Assembly: GCA_017384225.1 (NCBI GenBank)
Contig: JAFNUD010000006.1
Location: 1 to 64,000 of the forward strand
DNA length: 64,000 nucleotides
Source of the DNA: Paludibacteraceae bacterium
GTDB lineage: Bacteria; Bacteroidota; Bacteroidia; Bacteroidales; Paludibacteraceae
Direction of reading: 5' to 3'
Of the stretch, positions 1-7,871 are shown piece by piece. The first letter of the stretch is position 1; each line of letters starts with the position of its first letter. Position numbers and translations under genes: made by a program. The notes under the pieces were generated by a model. That model was not told the DNA's origin. It searched no databases and saw only the letters and a list, made by a program, of their open reading frames with translations.

Positions 1-1
1 T

Positions 2-127
2 AATCGGACGGAAAAACAGAATCCTATTCGCGAACCAGATTTGTTAATGATTCTTACAGGCGGTAAATTTGCTACTCGTCGTGCAGACGGAGTGCATGTC
101 GTGCCTATTGGCTGTCTGAGACCATAA
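2..127 (+). CDS. C-terminal end of an unidentified protein (partial)
   Basis: An open frame enters from the left edge and runs 41 codons to a TAA at 125-127; it ends in VHVVPIGCLRP and contains ILTGGKFATRR. The ending vaguely resembles the C-terminus of Bacteroidetes AAA-type ATP-binding proteins, but too little is visible to name a family. A strong plus-strand terminator follows within 15 bases, which supports a genuine gene end. It converges on the caspase-protein gene. Confidence 0.5.
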   Translation, partial: NRTEKQNPIREPDLLMILTGGKFATRRADGVHVVPIGCLRP

Positions 128-141
128 AACGATATATACAA

Positions 142-193
142 CACGCGGGAAGTGTAGTGTTTACTAAGCTTCCCGCGTGAGTGTATTCTTTTT
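142..193 (+). terminator. Rho-independent terminator
   Basis: A perfect 11-bp inverted repeat (CACGCGGGAAG at 142-152 and its complement at 169-179) is followed by TTCTTTTT at 186-193. It ends the partial plus-strand gene. It also lies just beyond the stop of the convergent caspase gene, although the minus-strand side lacks a T run. Confidence 0.8.
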
Positions 194-221
194 GAAAAAG
201 TTTTCGAGTGCTGAAAGTAGA

Positions 222-1874
222 TTACTTCAATTTCCACTCACGCCATGAAGCATCCAATGATGCAGATGGGGTTACGCATGGAGTTTGTGATTTGCCATTG
301 AGCAGAATAGATTGTTGGCTGACATTCTTGGTTATATAGTCACCCAACTCTTGCAAGGTTACATCACCTTTGGTATCTTGTAGCTTTTTGAGTAAGAAGT
401 AGGTAAACATACCATGTCTTTCTTCATTGTTGGGATATGCCGTTTCATCGCCTTGCGCAGCAGAGAAGACCACCATGTTTCCTTGAGGCATACCGCTGCG
501 TGCCTTGATTGCGACACCACGCGCGGAAGCCAGCATACCTTGCTCACGCTTGCTGCCAGAGAAACATGCATCCATAAATACAGTCACATTATTTGCTGGA
601 ATATTTCCCAATGCAGCATACAAGTCGTCCAATTTGTAACCAGTTGTAACATCTGTACCTAAACCATCTACAGGCAATAGATATGCTGTACGACTACTTT
701 CATCGGGAATACCATGTCCAGCATAGTAGAAGATGATTTGTGCATCCTCAAATGCTTTGCAAATTTCTTGTAGCCACTTCACTTGTGCTTTTATTTGGTT
801 ACCTGTTGCATTAGGTAGATATTTTACTTGTTTCTCAGGTATACCCAGTGTCTTTACGCAGTATTCTTGGAACATCTTACCATCGTTGATTGCGTAAGGT
901 ACTGAGGCTACGGATTGATAGTTCTCATTGGCAATAATTACTGCAAATGTATTACTATTTTTGATATTGGTTTCTGGTATATTCTCATCCACTTCAGATG
1001 TGAGTGATACACGTTCAATCTTTACATCTTGATCTTTGCGTTGTACATTCATAGCTATACTACTACCAATATGTTGACCAAATTCTAATGGAATGGTGGC
1101 ATTCTCAGCATACTTACCTTGCTTTTCAGACAGAGCGATTTGGATGTTTAATTTCTCCAGAGCTTCTTGGTTGGCAATCAATTCGTATTCCAACATTTGA
1201 CTTTCACCTGCTTTTAGACTACCGATATTTACATTTTCCGTCGCTCCGCCAATACGGGTAACATTAGCGGGGATCGATATTCCCACTTGAATGTTTTCTG
1301 CTGTCCCTTGATCAGTATTTTGTACTACCACTTGCAAGTTGAACGGTTTACGGCGCTCCAATGTTCCTGCAGAAGCACCAACCACCTTGTAACTCACGAC
1401 ATTGATAAATGGTGTATTCAATTTATGCGTTCCAATAGTTGATTTGATATGCTCCGTACCAAAGCCATTGGGTTCATCGACATAGACATCCAACGCCAAT
1501 TCGCCCGTCTCGGTATAGGCTGTAGCCAAGATAGGTATCTCCACCGTGTATTTCTCACCTTGCGCAAGTTTGGGGAGATTGACATCTCTCGTCTGAACAC
1601 CCTTGGTGCTTCCTGTCATATTGACACGCGCTACACAACCATGACCATCACCTCGACCGTCATTGGTAATAGTAAATCGAAACTTACATACCTCGTTAGC
1701 ATCTATCACATTGTTGTTGTTGGCATCAATAAACTGTACCGAATTAGGTACAATATTCAACATCGGTGGAAGTTCTTCTTTCTTTATAAAGAAATCCATC
1801 GGTGCACTTTCATTAACTTGAGCAAATAAATTACTACACAGCAAGAGTAGCAATAATAAATGAATCTGTTTCAT
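222..1874 (-). CDS. Exported caspase-family (peptidase C14) protein
   Basis: A 550-residue exported protein. A signal peptide (about 1-19, ending CSNLFAQ) is followed by two beta-rich regions (about 40-150 and 155-300) that look like CARDB-type Ig-like domains. The C-terminal caspase fold (about 305-490) has the metacaspase/C14 marks: the strand FAVIIANENY, the histidine in YYAGHG (H387) and the cysteine in DACFSG (C437). By family knowledge these form a Cys-His dyad that cleaves after basic or acidic residues; the substrate is unknown. It is the last gene of a five-gene minus-strand operon, 40 bases after the FISUMP lipoprotein gene. Most bacterial metacaspases are cytoplasmic, so the signal peptide places this one in the periplasm or at the surface. 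Family assignment is secure, function is not. Confidence 0.88.
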   Translation of the reverse strand: MKQIHLLLLLLLCSNLFAQVNESAPMDFFIKKEELPPMLNIVPNSVQFIDANNNNVIDANEVCKFRFTITNDGRGDGHGCVARVNMTGSTKGVQTRDVNLPKLAQGEKYTVEIPILATAYTETGELALDVYVDEPNGFGTEHIKSTIGTHKLNTPFINVVSYKVVGASAGTLERRKPFNLQVVVQNTDQGTAENIQVGISIPANVTRIGGATENVNIGSLKAGESQMLEYELIANQEALEKLNIQIALSEKQGKYAENATIPLEFGQHIGSSIAMNVQRKDQDVKIERVSLTSEVDENIPETNIKNSNTFAVIIANENYQSVASVPYAINDGKMFQEYCVKTLGIPEKQVKYLPNATGNQIKAQVKWLQEICKAFEDAQIIFYYAGHGIPDESSRTAYLLPVDGLGTDVTTGYKLDDLYAALGNIPANNVTVFMDACFSGSKREQGMLASARGVAIKARSGMPQGNMVVFSAAQGDETAYPNNEERHGMFTYFLLKKLQDTKGDVTLQELGDYITKNVSQQSILLNGKSQTPCVTPSASLDASWREWKLK

Positions 1875-1914
1875 GACACAAAGATACTTTTATTGTTAAT
1901 AAGCATTTTTTCCT

Positions 1915-3192
1915 TTATGGACACACAGGGCGTACGGGAAGACCACATCTTCTCAAGAATTCGTGTATACTATAACCGTACGCATATGCACGATGTGGGT
2001 AAGTATCGTTGTAGTTATATGGACAAACCGTACTTGACCAATAATAGCCATACGAGCCTAAGTCTTTGAGAGACCCTTGAGCTTTATAACCTGCTTTAGG
2101 TAAGAAAATACTATTTCCGTTCTGTCCTGTTACAAGGTAACCTGCCGTGCCGTTCTGCATTGTGCTTGTCCATGTACAACTACTATATAATTCGTCAAAC
2201 TCAGATTTAAGAGGCATGCGCCAATTTCCTCCCCAATTCGCACGAGCAGCATCATCAGACAATTGTAGTACGTAAATCTTATCTACATAAGAAGAACTAT
2301 AAGCGTAACCACTATTATCACAATATTTCGTTAGCTCATCATAGTCTCCTTTACACCATTTATAATTACTCCAATCGTAATAATCCTTGGGCTTTGTTTC
2401 GCCCCAAGCAAAGTAATCGCCTGGTGCTTCAGGTTTATTTGCACCCACATTGCAGGTTGCCCATTTTACGCTTAATCCCAAATCAACATATTGATAATCA
2501 GCTGTAAAGCTAATTTCTTCACTATATCCTATTCCTTTCGCATTAGTAACATAGGCACGAGCATAATAAGTAGTCTGCTTTTGCAAATTTGTGAGGTCGC
2601 AAGTAAATAATCCATCACTATCACAGTTATTGCTCTTTAGTTTTGTGTTTGCTATTGTCGGATTTTTTGAAGTGCTATATACTACACCATACTCCGTAAT
2701 AGATGATCCACCATCGCTTATTATTTGTCCGTTAGCTGTCGCGGAGGTAATATAAATATCTTTAATAGAAATCGTAACTACAGGTGTAGTTGTTTGTAAG
2801 GTTTGAAATTCACTTACTTTATTTGCTACAGAAGAGGTATACAAACATGCATTTACCTCATAGCGGAAATAATACGTAGTGTTAGGTTGAAGCTTAGTTA
2901 ACTTTACCGAATAGGACCCATTATCATCATAATAGTCGCTTTTTGGGATCATCTTGGTCACATTGTATTTTGCAAAATCTTCGGTAGTAGAATATTGTAC
3001 TGAGGCATACTCTATGGTTGCATCGGTATGAAAAGAACATGTTATTTGACATGTAGAGTGGGAAGGTGTTACCTCTTCATCTATCACAGAAAGAACAGTT
3101 TCTGTAGGCACAATATCTTCGTCGCATGACACAAACAAAGCGCTTGTCAATACTGCGACACACATTACCATTACTGAATAAATCTTTTTCAT
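1915..3192 (-). CDS. Lipoprotein with fibronectin-like repeats and a C-terminal FISUMP domain
   Basis: A 425-residue lipoprotein: a type II signal with lipobox ending FVSC (C23) predicts outer-membrane or surface anchoring. Two fibronectin-III-like repeats follow (about 30-130 and 135-230), with motifs such as LQPNTTYYFRYEV and LQKQTTYYARAYV. The last ~190 residues (about 235-425) match the Fibrobacter succinogenes major paralogous domain pattern: YVDLGLSVKWATCNVG near the start, NWRMPLKSEF in the middle, YYWSST, and GLPVRPV at the end. The domain is common on Bacteroidetes surface proteins and its function is unknown. It lies between the 280-residue protein and the caspase protein, with 22 and 40 bases to its neighbours, so it is most likely co-transcribed. 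Confidence 0.85.
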   Translation of the reverse strand: MKKIYSVMVMCVAVLTSALFVSCDEDIVPTETVLSVIDEEVTPSHSTCQITCSFHTDATIEYASVQYSTTEDFAKYNVTKMIPKSDYYDDNGSYSVKLTKLQPNTTYYFRYEVNACLYTSSVANKVSEFQTLQTTTPVVTISIKDIYITSATANGQIISDGGSSITEYGVVYSTSKNPTIANTKLKSNNCDSDGLFTCDLTNLQKQTTYYARAYVTNAKGIGYSEEISFTADYQYVDLGLSVKWATCNVGANKPEAPGDYFAWGETKPKDYYDWSNYKWCKGDYDELTKYCDNSGYAYSSSYVDKIYVLQLSDDAARANWGGNWRMPLKSEFDELYSSCTWTSTMQNGTAGYLVTGQNGNSIFLPKAGYKAQGSLKDLGSYGYYWSSTVCPYNYNDTYPHRAYAYGYSIHEFLRRCGLPVRPVCP

Positions 3193-3214
3193 TTGTCTTT
3201 ATTTTATTAAATTG

Positions 3215-4057
3215 TTAAAACATTAAACCGATACCTGCTTCTACTTCCAAATATTCGAAGCCAATTGTACTTGCACCTGCATGCAATGTTACACCATATA
3301 CACTAAAAAAAAGTCCTGCATTACCTCCTCCATTTTTAACCGAAGTAGGTCCATAAGCAACCCATGTACCATTGGCAAGTTCCAATTGTAGTTCGCGTCT
3401 GCCATAACCGCCACCCAAATAGATGCCAAATGTATTGAACTTGTTTTTTGAACTCCATTCCAAAAAGTTCATCATAAAGCCACCATAGACCGCCCAATGG
3501 GTTTTCTGGCTCTTCCCTGAGTAGAAAGGAGTTCCATTATTGTACCAAATACTAAGGTTACTATTACAGCTATGGTCAGCAGGTTCAAGAAAATTAAAAT
3601 TAGATCGTCCGCTGACAAACCAGCCTATTCCTTTGTACATCTGTCCTATCATTCCACCATAACTCAATTGAGGCGCGAAGGAATTGCCGACTTGTCCCAT
3701 AACAACTGTTTTGACTTTTGTTTTGGTGGCATAGTGTTCGTAATGGCTGATTGCTTCCACGCGGAATCGCACACCTTTTGCCACAAACTCGTCTTGCTCA
3801 TCCAGAAGATTCCACACAATCTTTCTGTCTTTACCAGCATGTACTCTCCTGCCTACATCACCTGTAACAGCTTTCAATTCTCTATATTGAGGAGAATCAT
3901 CCGAAGCCATTAGCAAGCGAACAATAGAGTTGCTCTTCAAATCGTAGGTGACAACAATGTTTTTTCCCTCTTGTCGTACACGAACATTGCTTGCATTCTC
4001 TGCAAACAAGGTTAATGCAGAGAAGATAAGAAATAATAAAATAATGTATTTACGCAT
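3215..4057 (-). CDS. Exported hypothetical protein, probable small beta-barrel or beta-rich protein
   Basis: A 280-residue protein with a clear signal peptide (about 1-19, ending LTLFA). Residues 20-105 form a beta-rich N-domain with VRVRQEGKNIVVTYDL and the stretch KIVWNLLDEQDEF. The rest is rich in Gly, Tyr and alternating hydrophobics (YGGMIGQMYKGIGWFVSG, GIYLGGGYGRRELQL) and ends with GIGLMF, a terminal phenylalanine typical of outer-membrane barrels. I infer a small outer-membrane protein. No enzyme motif is visible. It starts 15 bases after the DUF4384-like gene and shares the operon of the caspase protein. Confidence 0.75.
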   Translation of the reverse strand: MRKYIILLFLIFSALTLFAENASNVRVRQEGKNIVVTYDLKSNSIVRLLMASDDSPQYRELKAVTGDVGRRVHAGKDRKIVWNLLDEQDEFVAKGVRFRVEAISHYEHYATKTKVKTVVMGQVGNSFAPQLSYGGMIGQMYKGIGWFVSGRSNFNFLEPADHSCNSNLSIWYNNGTPFYSGKSQKTHWAVYGGFMMNFLEWSSKNKFNTFGIYLGGGYGRRELQLELANGTWVAYGPTSVKNGGGNAGLFFSVYGVTLHAGASTIGFEYLEVEAGIGLMF

Positions 4058-4072
4058 AAGTATTAATGTTTT

Positions 4073-4951
4073 TTACTTTCGTATAGTGATTACTTCGCGA
4101 CGGACTACCATATTTTCATCGCGTATTTGATTACGAGCGAGCCATTTCATTAGGTCTTCATAACTCAATAGGCGAGGCAACTGCTCGTCGCGCCAGTTTG
4201 TACCCGCTTGTTTATCAACTGCTTTTGTGAAAATATTGGGAGAGAATATCACATACAATGCATTTTGCTCGCTACTCTGCATCGTATTCAGTGTGTATTC
4301 ATCAGCTGTAGGATCAGTAGCGGTTGAGAAGAATAGATATTCTTGATTGGCATCTATAGATTGATAACCCATGCCATTTGATTGATACGGTAGCAAACAA
4401 TAGGCATTTTGCTCTGTATCTATTAAATATACACATAACGAACCATTCACAGGCGAAATAAATCGCAAGAAAATATCATCGCCATCATAATATTGGTCAC
4501 GATTTTGTTTGTCATGTGTGTTATTGATAAAAGCATATTGTATCTCTGGTTTATCTGTAGAATGATTACGCGCACGACCTGCGAGATAGACTTTCACATG
4601 CCAGAAGCCTTTGTCAAAACTTTTCTCAAGAACTTTTTGTGAAGTTGTTTCTATCCACTCACCACGTACAGAAGTCTCACGCATTGAGAACACATCCGAA
4701 GTAGAAGAAACTTTTTGTCCCTCTTGGTGATTACGTTGCATAGTGCTGGTTATACCCACTACATCTAATCCAAAATGTTCCTCAAGAGCTTTTTGCTTGG
4801 CTATATGCAAGGCCGTTTGCTCTGCTTGTTCGGGCGTTTCGTTTGGATTGTCAGAGATATATTCATAAGTGATACTGATATGCTTAATGTCGCCAGCCAG
4901 CGACACCAAGCATATCAATAATGCACATATAATCAAAAAAACGTGTTTCAT
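4073..4951 (-). CDS. Exported DUF4384-like protein
   Basis: A 292-residue protein with a signal peptide (about 1-19). Residues 20-150 resemble the LPP20-like part of related proteins (QTALHIAKQKALEEHFGL). Residues about 165-260 resemble DUF4384: a disordered N-side, then LRFISPVNGSLCVYLIDTE and AYCLLPYQSNG, the usual pattern of 'strand, VYLID, LLPY'. DUF4384 domains often occur next to or fused with caspase-fold domains, which fits this operon. Its ATG overlaps the stop of the upstream gene by one base (TAATG at 4949-4953), suggesting translational coupling. The DUF4384 assignment is from motif memory and not certain. Confidence 0.7.
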   Translation of the reverse strand: MKHVFLIICALLICLVSLAGDIKHISITYEYISDNPNETPEQAEQTALHIAKQKALEEHFGLDVVGITSTMQRNHQEGQKVSSTSDVFSMRETSVRGEWIETTSQKVLEKSFDKGFWHVKVYLAGRARNHSTDKPEIQYAFINNTHDKQNRDQYYDGDDIFLRFISPVNGSLCVYLIDTEQNAYCLLPYQSNGMGYQSIDANQEYLFFSTATDPTADEYTLNTMQSSEQNALYVIFSPNIFTKAVDKQAGTNWRDEQLPRLLSYEDLMKWLARNQIRDENMVVRREVITIRK

Positions 4952-5622
4952 TAGAAACCGAGTACCTTATCTAATTGCTCGTGAAGTTTCTCACCTTTCT
5001 TCTCTAACTCTTGGCGAACTGCTTTCTTAGCAGCTTCTTTTGCCATATCACCATTGTATGCGATGCGCACCATTACCTCGCGGTTCTTATTGCCCAATAC
5101 ACGGTAGCATTCTACAACAGTTATTACGCGACCGATAGATTGACTAATTGTGTTCTTGCTTGCCATTACGGTCTCAGAAATACTTGCTGCATCCTCAGCT
5201 GCTAATTGTTTGTTAGCTACAGTATTCTCAATGAGAGCGGTTACCTCTGTTTGGATCTGACCTGCCAAGTTGGTAATTGCCAATGATGTAGCAGCTGTCT
5301 TAGCTGCGTCATAGTTTTCGCCTATAGATTGTGCATTAGCCATAATGTATTTAGGGAACAAGTTCTCATCGTACTCAAACTCCATCAAATAAGAACGCTC
5401 TAATTGTTTTGCCAATGGCAATGCACCAGGAGTAACTACCCAACCTTCTTTAGTAAGGCGTTTTGCCTCTTTCTTGGTAGTTTTGTCCACTTTTGCGCTG
5501 AGTTCTTTCTTTGCTAATTTAGCAGTTGCTTGACGTTCTTTCATAATTTCCTTTGCGTCTTGTGCAAAGCTTACACTACATGCTACGATAAGGCTCATAG
5601 CTACCATCATGATTTTCTTCAT
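4951..5622 (-). CDS. Exported conserved hypothetical protein, first gene of the caspase operon
   Basis: A 223-residue protein with a signal peptide (about 1-20, ending VSFAQ). It is then highly helical and charged, with long Ala/Lys/Glu stretches (AKKELSAKVDKTTKKEAK, AAKKAVRQELEKKGEKLH) that predict coiled coil. The middle (AKTAATSLAITNLAGQIQT ... VVECYRVLGNKNREVMVRI) looks like an LPP20-type fold, inferred from pattern only. It is the first reading frame after the structured RNA at 5679-6020. No TAnnTTTG element lies between that RNA's terminator and this ATG, so expression probably needs transcription through the terminator. It is coupled to the next gene by a TAATG overlap. Confidence 0.75.
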   Translation of the reverse strand: MKKIMMVAMSLIVACSVSFAQDAKEIMKERQATAKLAKKELSAKVDKTTKKEAKRLTKEGWVVTPGALPLAKQLERSYLMEFEYDENLFPKYIMANAQSIGENYDAAKTAATSLAITNLAGQIQTEVTALIENTVANKQLAAEDAASISETVMASKNTISQSIGRVITVVECYRVLGNKNREVMVRIAYNGDMAKEAAKKAVRQELEKKGEKLHEQLDKVLGF

Positions 5623-5676
5623 CGTGATTAATTTTTAATTGGTTGATATTTGTTGATTAATGTTACATATAGGCAT

Positions 5677-5709
5677 ACAAAAAACGTGGATTCCGACTGC
5701 TGTCGTTCC
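5677..5709 (-). terminator. Rho-independent terminator at the end of the structured RNA
   Basis: Read on the minus strand, GTGGA and CGAC pair with GTCG and TCCAC around an AGCA loop (5686-5709). A run of six T follows (complement of 5679-5684). It lies 55 bases before the start codon of the first operon gene, a position typical of attenuators. Confidence 0.75.
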
Positions 5710-6020
5710 ACATTCAGAGGCTCTCGCATTGCCCATCATCTTGAAACAACAACGCGAAGCCCACGCCGAATATAAACTATACTCTCGTGCCACATAGTTA
5801 AGGTACGCGTGTGCGCGTATGCATATACGCAAAAGGCGTACCAGAATAGGCACAAGAGGGATAATCCATATCCCGTAGGACATCTATCGTTGCTAAGTTC
5901 CGAAGATGATTAGAAATTTGCGAGATTTCTGAATATCAGAACGAAGCGCTAATAAACGCCTTTTAAATATGTCTGCTACCCCAGCCGATGACGTGCAGAC
6001 ATCCCCGGCGTGGAATTGCG
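5679..6020 (-). ncRNA. Probable structured RNA or attenuator leader, identity unknown
   Basis: A perfect Bacteroidetes promoter (6025-6056) would start a transcript near 6020, and the terminator above ends it near 5679, giving about 340 nt. Visible helices (plus coordinates) are: an outer 8-bp helix 5761-5768 with 6005-6012; an inner 9-bp helix 5831-5839 with 5956-5964; and a hairpin with GTCTGC/GCAGAC arms within 5970-6000. Smaller hairpins with TCTGA/TCAGA, AGAAAT/ATTTCT and GGGATA/TATCCC arms also occur. An 82-codon frame here (5635-5883) has no family features. tmRNA, RNase P and SRP consensus motifs are absent. It could be a free ncRNA (for example a 6S-like RNA) or the leader of the downstream operon. 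Confidence 0.6.
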
Positions 6021-6024
6021 GGTG

Positions 6025-6056
6025 CAAATATACAACATTTTTTTGACATGACCAAA
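6025..6056 (-). promoter_or_regulatory. Bacteroidetes promoter of the structured RNA and caspase operon
   Basis: On the minus strand, TTTG (complement of 6053-6056), exactly 20 bases, then TATATTTG (complement of 6025-6032). This matches the -33 / -7 consensus of Bacteroidetes. Confidence 0.8.
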
Positions 6057-6094
6057 TAAAAATGCCATTTATGCGAATTTTTGCATAAATGGCA
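6045..6094 (-). terminator. Rho-independent terminator of the beta-CASP hydrolase gene
   Basis: A perfect 12-bp inverted repeat (TGCCATTTATGC at 6063-6074, complement at 6083-6094) is followed on the minus strand by TTTTTATTTGG. The T run overlaps the -33 box of the next promoter, so termination and re-initiation abut. Confidence 0.75.
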
Positions 6095-6284
6095 GGGAAT
6101 TTATAACGCTATATTAAATATGTCGGGCAACGGTATCGTTGCGGATTAACTATAAACTATAAGTGATGAGTGAAAAGTAATTTAGGGGGTTAGTTGTCTT
6201 ATACTGAAATAGGTTTACTCATAAAATGAACAAAAAGTATCAATAAAACGCACTTTTTGTAAATTCTCCACCAATTTCCAATAT

Positions 6285-6347
6285 CAATACCCAATATCCA
6301 TTATCCATTATCCATTATCCAATACCCGATACCCAATACCCAATACC
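6285..6347. repeat. Heptanucleotide tandem repeat (nine units)
   Basis: Nine consecutive 7-mers of the form CAATACC / CAATATC / CATTATC / CGATACC fill 6285-6347. They stop four bases before the stop codon of the minus-strand hydrolase gene. The rest of the interval (6095-6284) shows no gene or recognisable site. Confidence 0.9.
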
Positions 6348-6351
6348 CGAA

Positions 6352-7758
6352 TCAGAGTACTACACTTGCGCCTTTCTGGGGGATGTGAATGTTTCTGAAT
6401 CCTGCTTCATAGAGGTGGTCTTTCATTGCCTCTTGAGCACTGCTCTCGCCGTGGACAATAAAAGTCTTCTTTATGGCTTTCACATCTTGGCTTGCCGTGA
6501 AATACTGAATCATCTCGCTATAATCGCCATGACCCGAAAAGCCATCAATCTTAGTCACTTGTGCGCGGATACGGTGATCGTAACCAAAGATACTCACGAA
6601 ACGCAACTTGGGGTCTTGAATACGCGCGCCCAATGAAGTAGGCGTACAATAGCCGACGATGAGAATCGTTGTCGTAGGGTCGTCAATATGGTTCGATACA
6701 TGGTGCTTGATGCGCCCCGCCTCCAACATACCCGACGACGAAATGACAATACAAGGTTGCTCGCTGCGGTTGAGTGCTTTGGACTGCTGCACATCGGTGA
6801 TATAGCGCAGCGTATTAAAGCCGAACGGGTCGGGATCGAAGCGCAAAGTATCGCGCACCTGCTCGTTGAGCGTATCTGCATAGCGGCGGAAAATCTCAGT
6901 AGCATTGGCACTCAGAGGCGAGTCCACATACACGGGTACGCGTTCGAGGCGTCCGTCGTTATACAACTGGTTGAGGACATACACAATCTCCTGCGTCCTG
7001 CCCACCGAAAAAGACGGAATGAGCAGCTTGCCCTTCTTATACATACAGGTCTCCTCCACCACGCCGAGCAGTTGTTCTTCGGATACGAGTTCGTCATCGT
7101 GCAGGCGGTCGCCATAGGTGGACTCGCAGATGAGGTAGTCGCATTGTGGGAAGGGGTGGGGTGTGCTCAATATATGGCTATGCAGTCGCCCGATGTCGCC
7201 CGTATAGGCAATGCGTTTGACCTCGTTGTGCTCTTGGATAGAGAGATGGATAAGAGCAGAGCCGAGCATATGACCCGAGTTGATGAACTGAAAACTAATC
7301 TCATTATCAATGCGATAAGTGGTGTTGTAGTCCACCGTGCGGAAGAGCTTCATCACCTGCTGCGCGTGGTGGGTGTCGAAGAGCGGTTTGATGGTGGGCT
7401 TGTGTTGGCGGTGCATCTTCTTGTTGTACCAACGCACATCCTGCTCCTGAATGAAAGCCGTGTCTTGCAGCATGAGTTCGCATAGGTCGCGCGTGGCGGG
7501 CGTGCAGAAGATCTTACCGCGAAAACCAAGACTATATATATAAGGTATAAGACCCGAGTGGTCGATATGCGCATGCGAGAGTAGCAGATAGTGAATATCT
7601 TTTGGGTCGAATCCCAGTTCGCGGTTGGCGGCATCGGTCTCCATACCTTTGCCTTGATACATACCACAATCGAGCAAAATAGTCTTGCCCGAATCGGTAG
7701 TGATGAGGTGTTTGCTGCCTGTCACCTCGCCTGCAGCGCCAAGAAATTGAATGAGCAT
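6352..7758 (-). CDS. Beta-CASP metallo-beta-lactamase-fold hydrolase (RNA-specificity domain)
   Basis: A cytoplasmic protein of about 468 residues, probably a ribonuclease of the beta-CASP group. It opens with MLIQFLGAAGEVTGSKH, the usual start of this family, so I place the start at 7758; a longer frame to 7809 adds an atypical extension. The metal site is HAHIDHSG, with further ligands in INSGHMLGSALI and AYTGDIG. The beta-CASP part carries VSFGRTQE-like SVGRTQEIVY, VYVDSPLS, and CIVISSSGMLEAGRIKHH. The C-terminal zinc histidine is in FIVHGE, and FSGHGDYSEM is the family's RNA-specificity motif. It follows the ybjQ-like gene by 113 bases and has a terminator of its own downstream. It may end the recQ-uvrA transcript, since I see no good promoter in the gap. 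Confidence 0.9.
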   Translation of the reverse strand: MLIQFLGAAGEVTGSKHLITTDSGKTILLDCGMYQGKGMETDAANRELGFDPKDIHYLLLSHAHIDHSGLIPYIYSLGFRGKIFCTPATRDLCELMLQDTAFIQEQDVRWYNKKMHRQHKPTIKPLFDTHHAQQVMKLFRTVDYNTTYRIDNEISFQFINSGHMLGSALIHLSIQEHNEVKRIAYTGDIGRLHSHILSTPHPFPQCDYLICESTYGDRLHDDELVSEEQLLGVVEETCMYKKGKLLIPSFSVGRTQEIVYVLNQLYNDGRLERVPVYVDSPLSANATEIFRRYADTLNEQVRDTLRFDPDPFGFNTLRYITDVQQSKALNRSEQPCIVISSSGMLEAGRIKHHVSNHIDDPTTTILIVGYCTPTSLGARIQDPKLRFVSIFGYDHRIRAQVTKIDGFSGHGDYSEMIQYFTASQDVKAIKKTFIVHGESSAQEAMKDHLYEAGFRNIHIPQKGASVVL

Positions 7759-7871
7759 ATGGTATCGTTTTATAGGTATATAAAAATACTGCCGCAAATA
7801 GCGTGCCAATAATGCTCTAATCTCTTATCTTTGGATTGTTGAATACCTATATGGCGCGTAAATAGCGCCTA

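Noticed and set aside
5635..5883. 82-codon minus-strand reading frame inside the structured RNA region
   Set aside because: No family pattern, odd composition, and it spans the terminator hairpin and several predicted helices; better explained as RNA.
5679..6020. tmRNA, RNase P or SRP RNA as identity of the structured transcript
   Set aside because: The tag-peptide/ALAA end and tRNA-like 3' end of tmRNA, the GAGGAAAGTCC core of RNase P, and the SRP apical motif are all absent on both strands.
6285..6347. CRISPR-like array
   Set aside because: Contiguous 7-mers without spacers; a microsatellite.
6688..7485. Plus-strand 265-codon frame opposite the metallo-hydrolase
   Set aside because: Antisense to a gene with full catalytic motifs; no support of its own.
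7826..7833. Plus-strand TATCTTTG element
   Set aside because: No TTTG box at the right distance and no plus-strand gene downstream; chance match.
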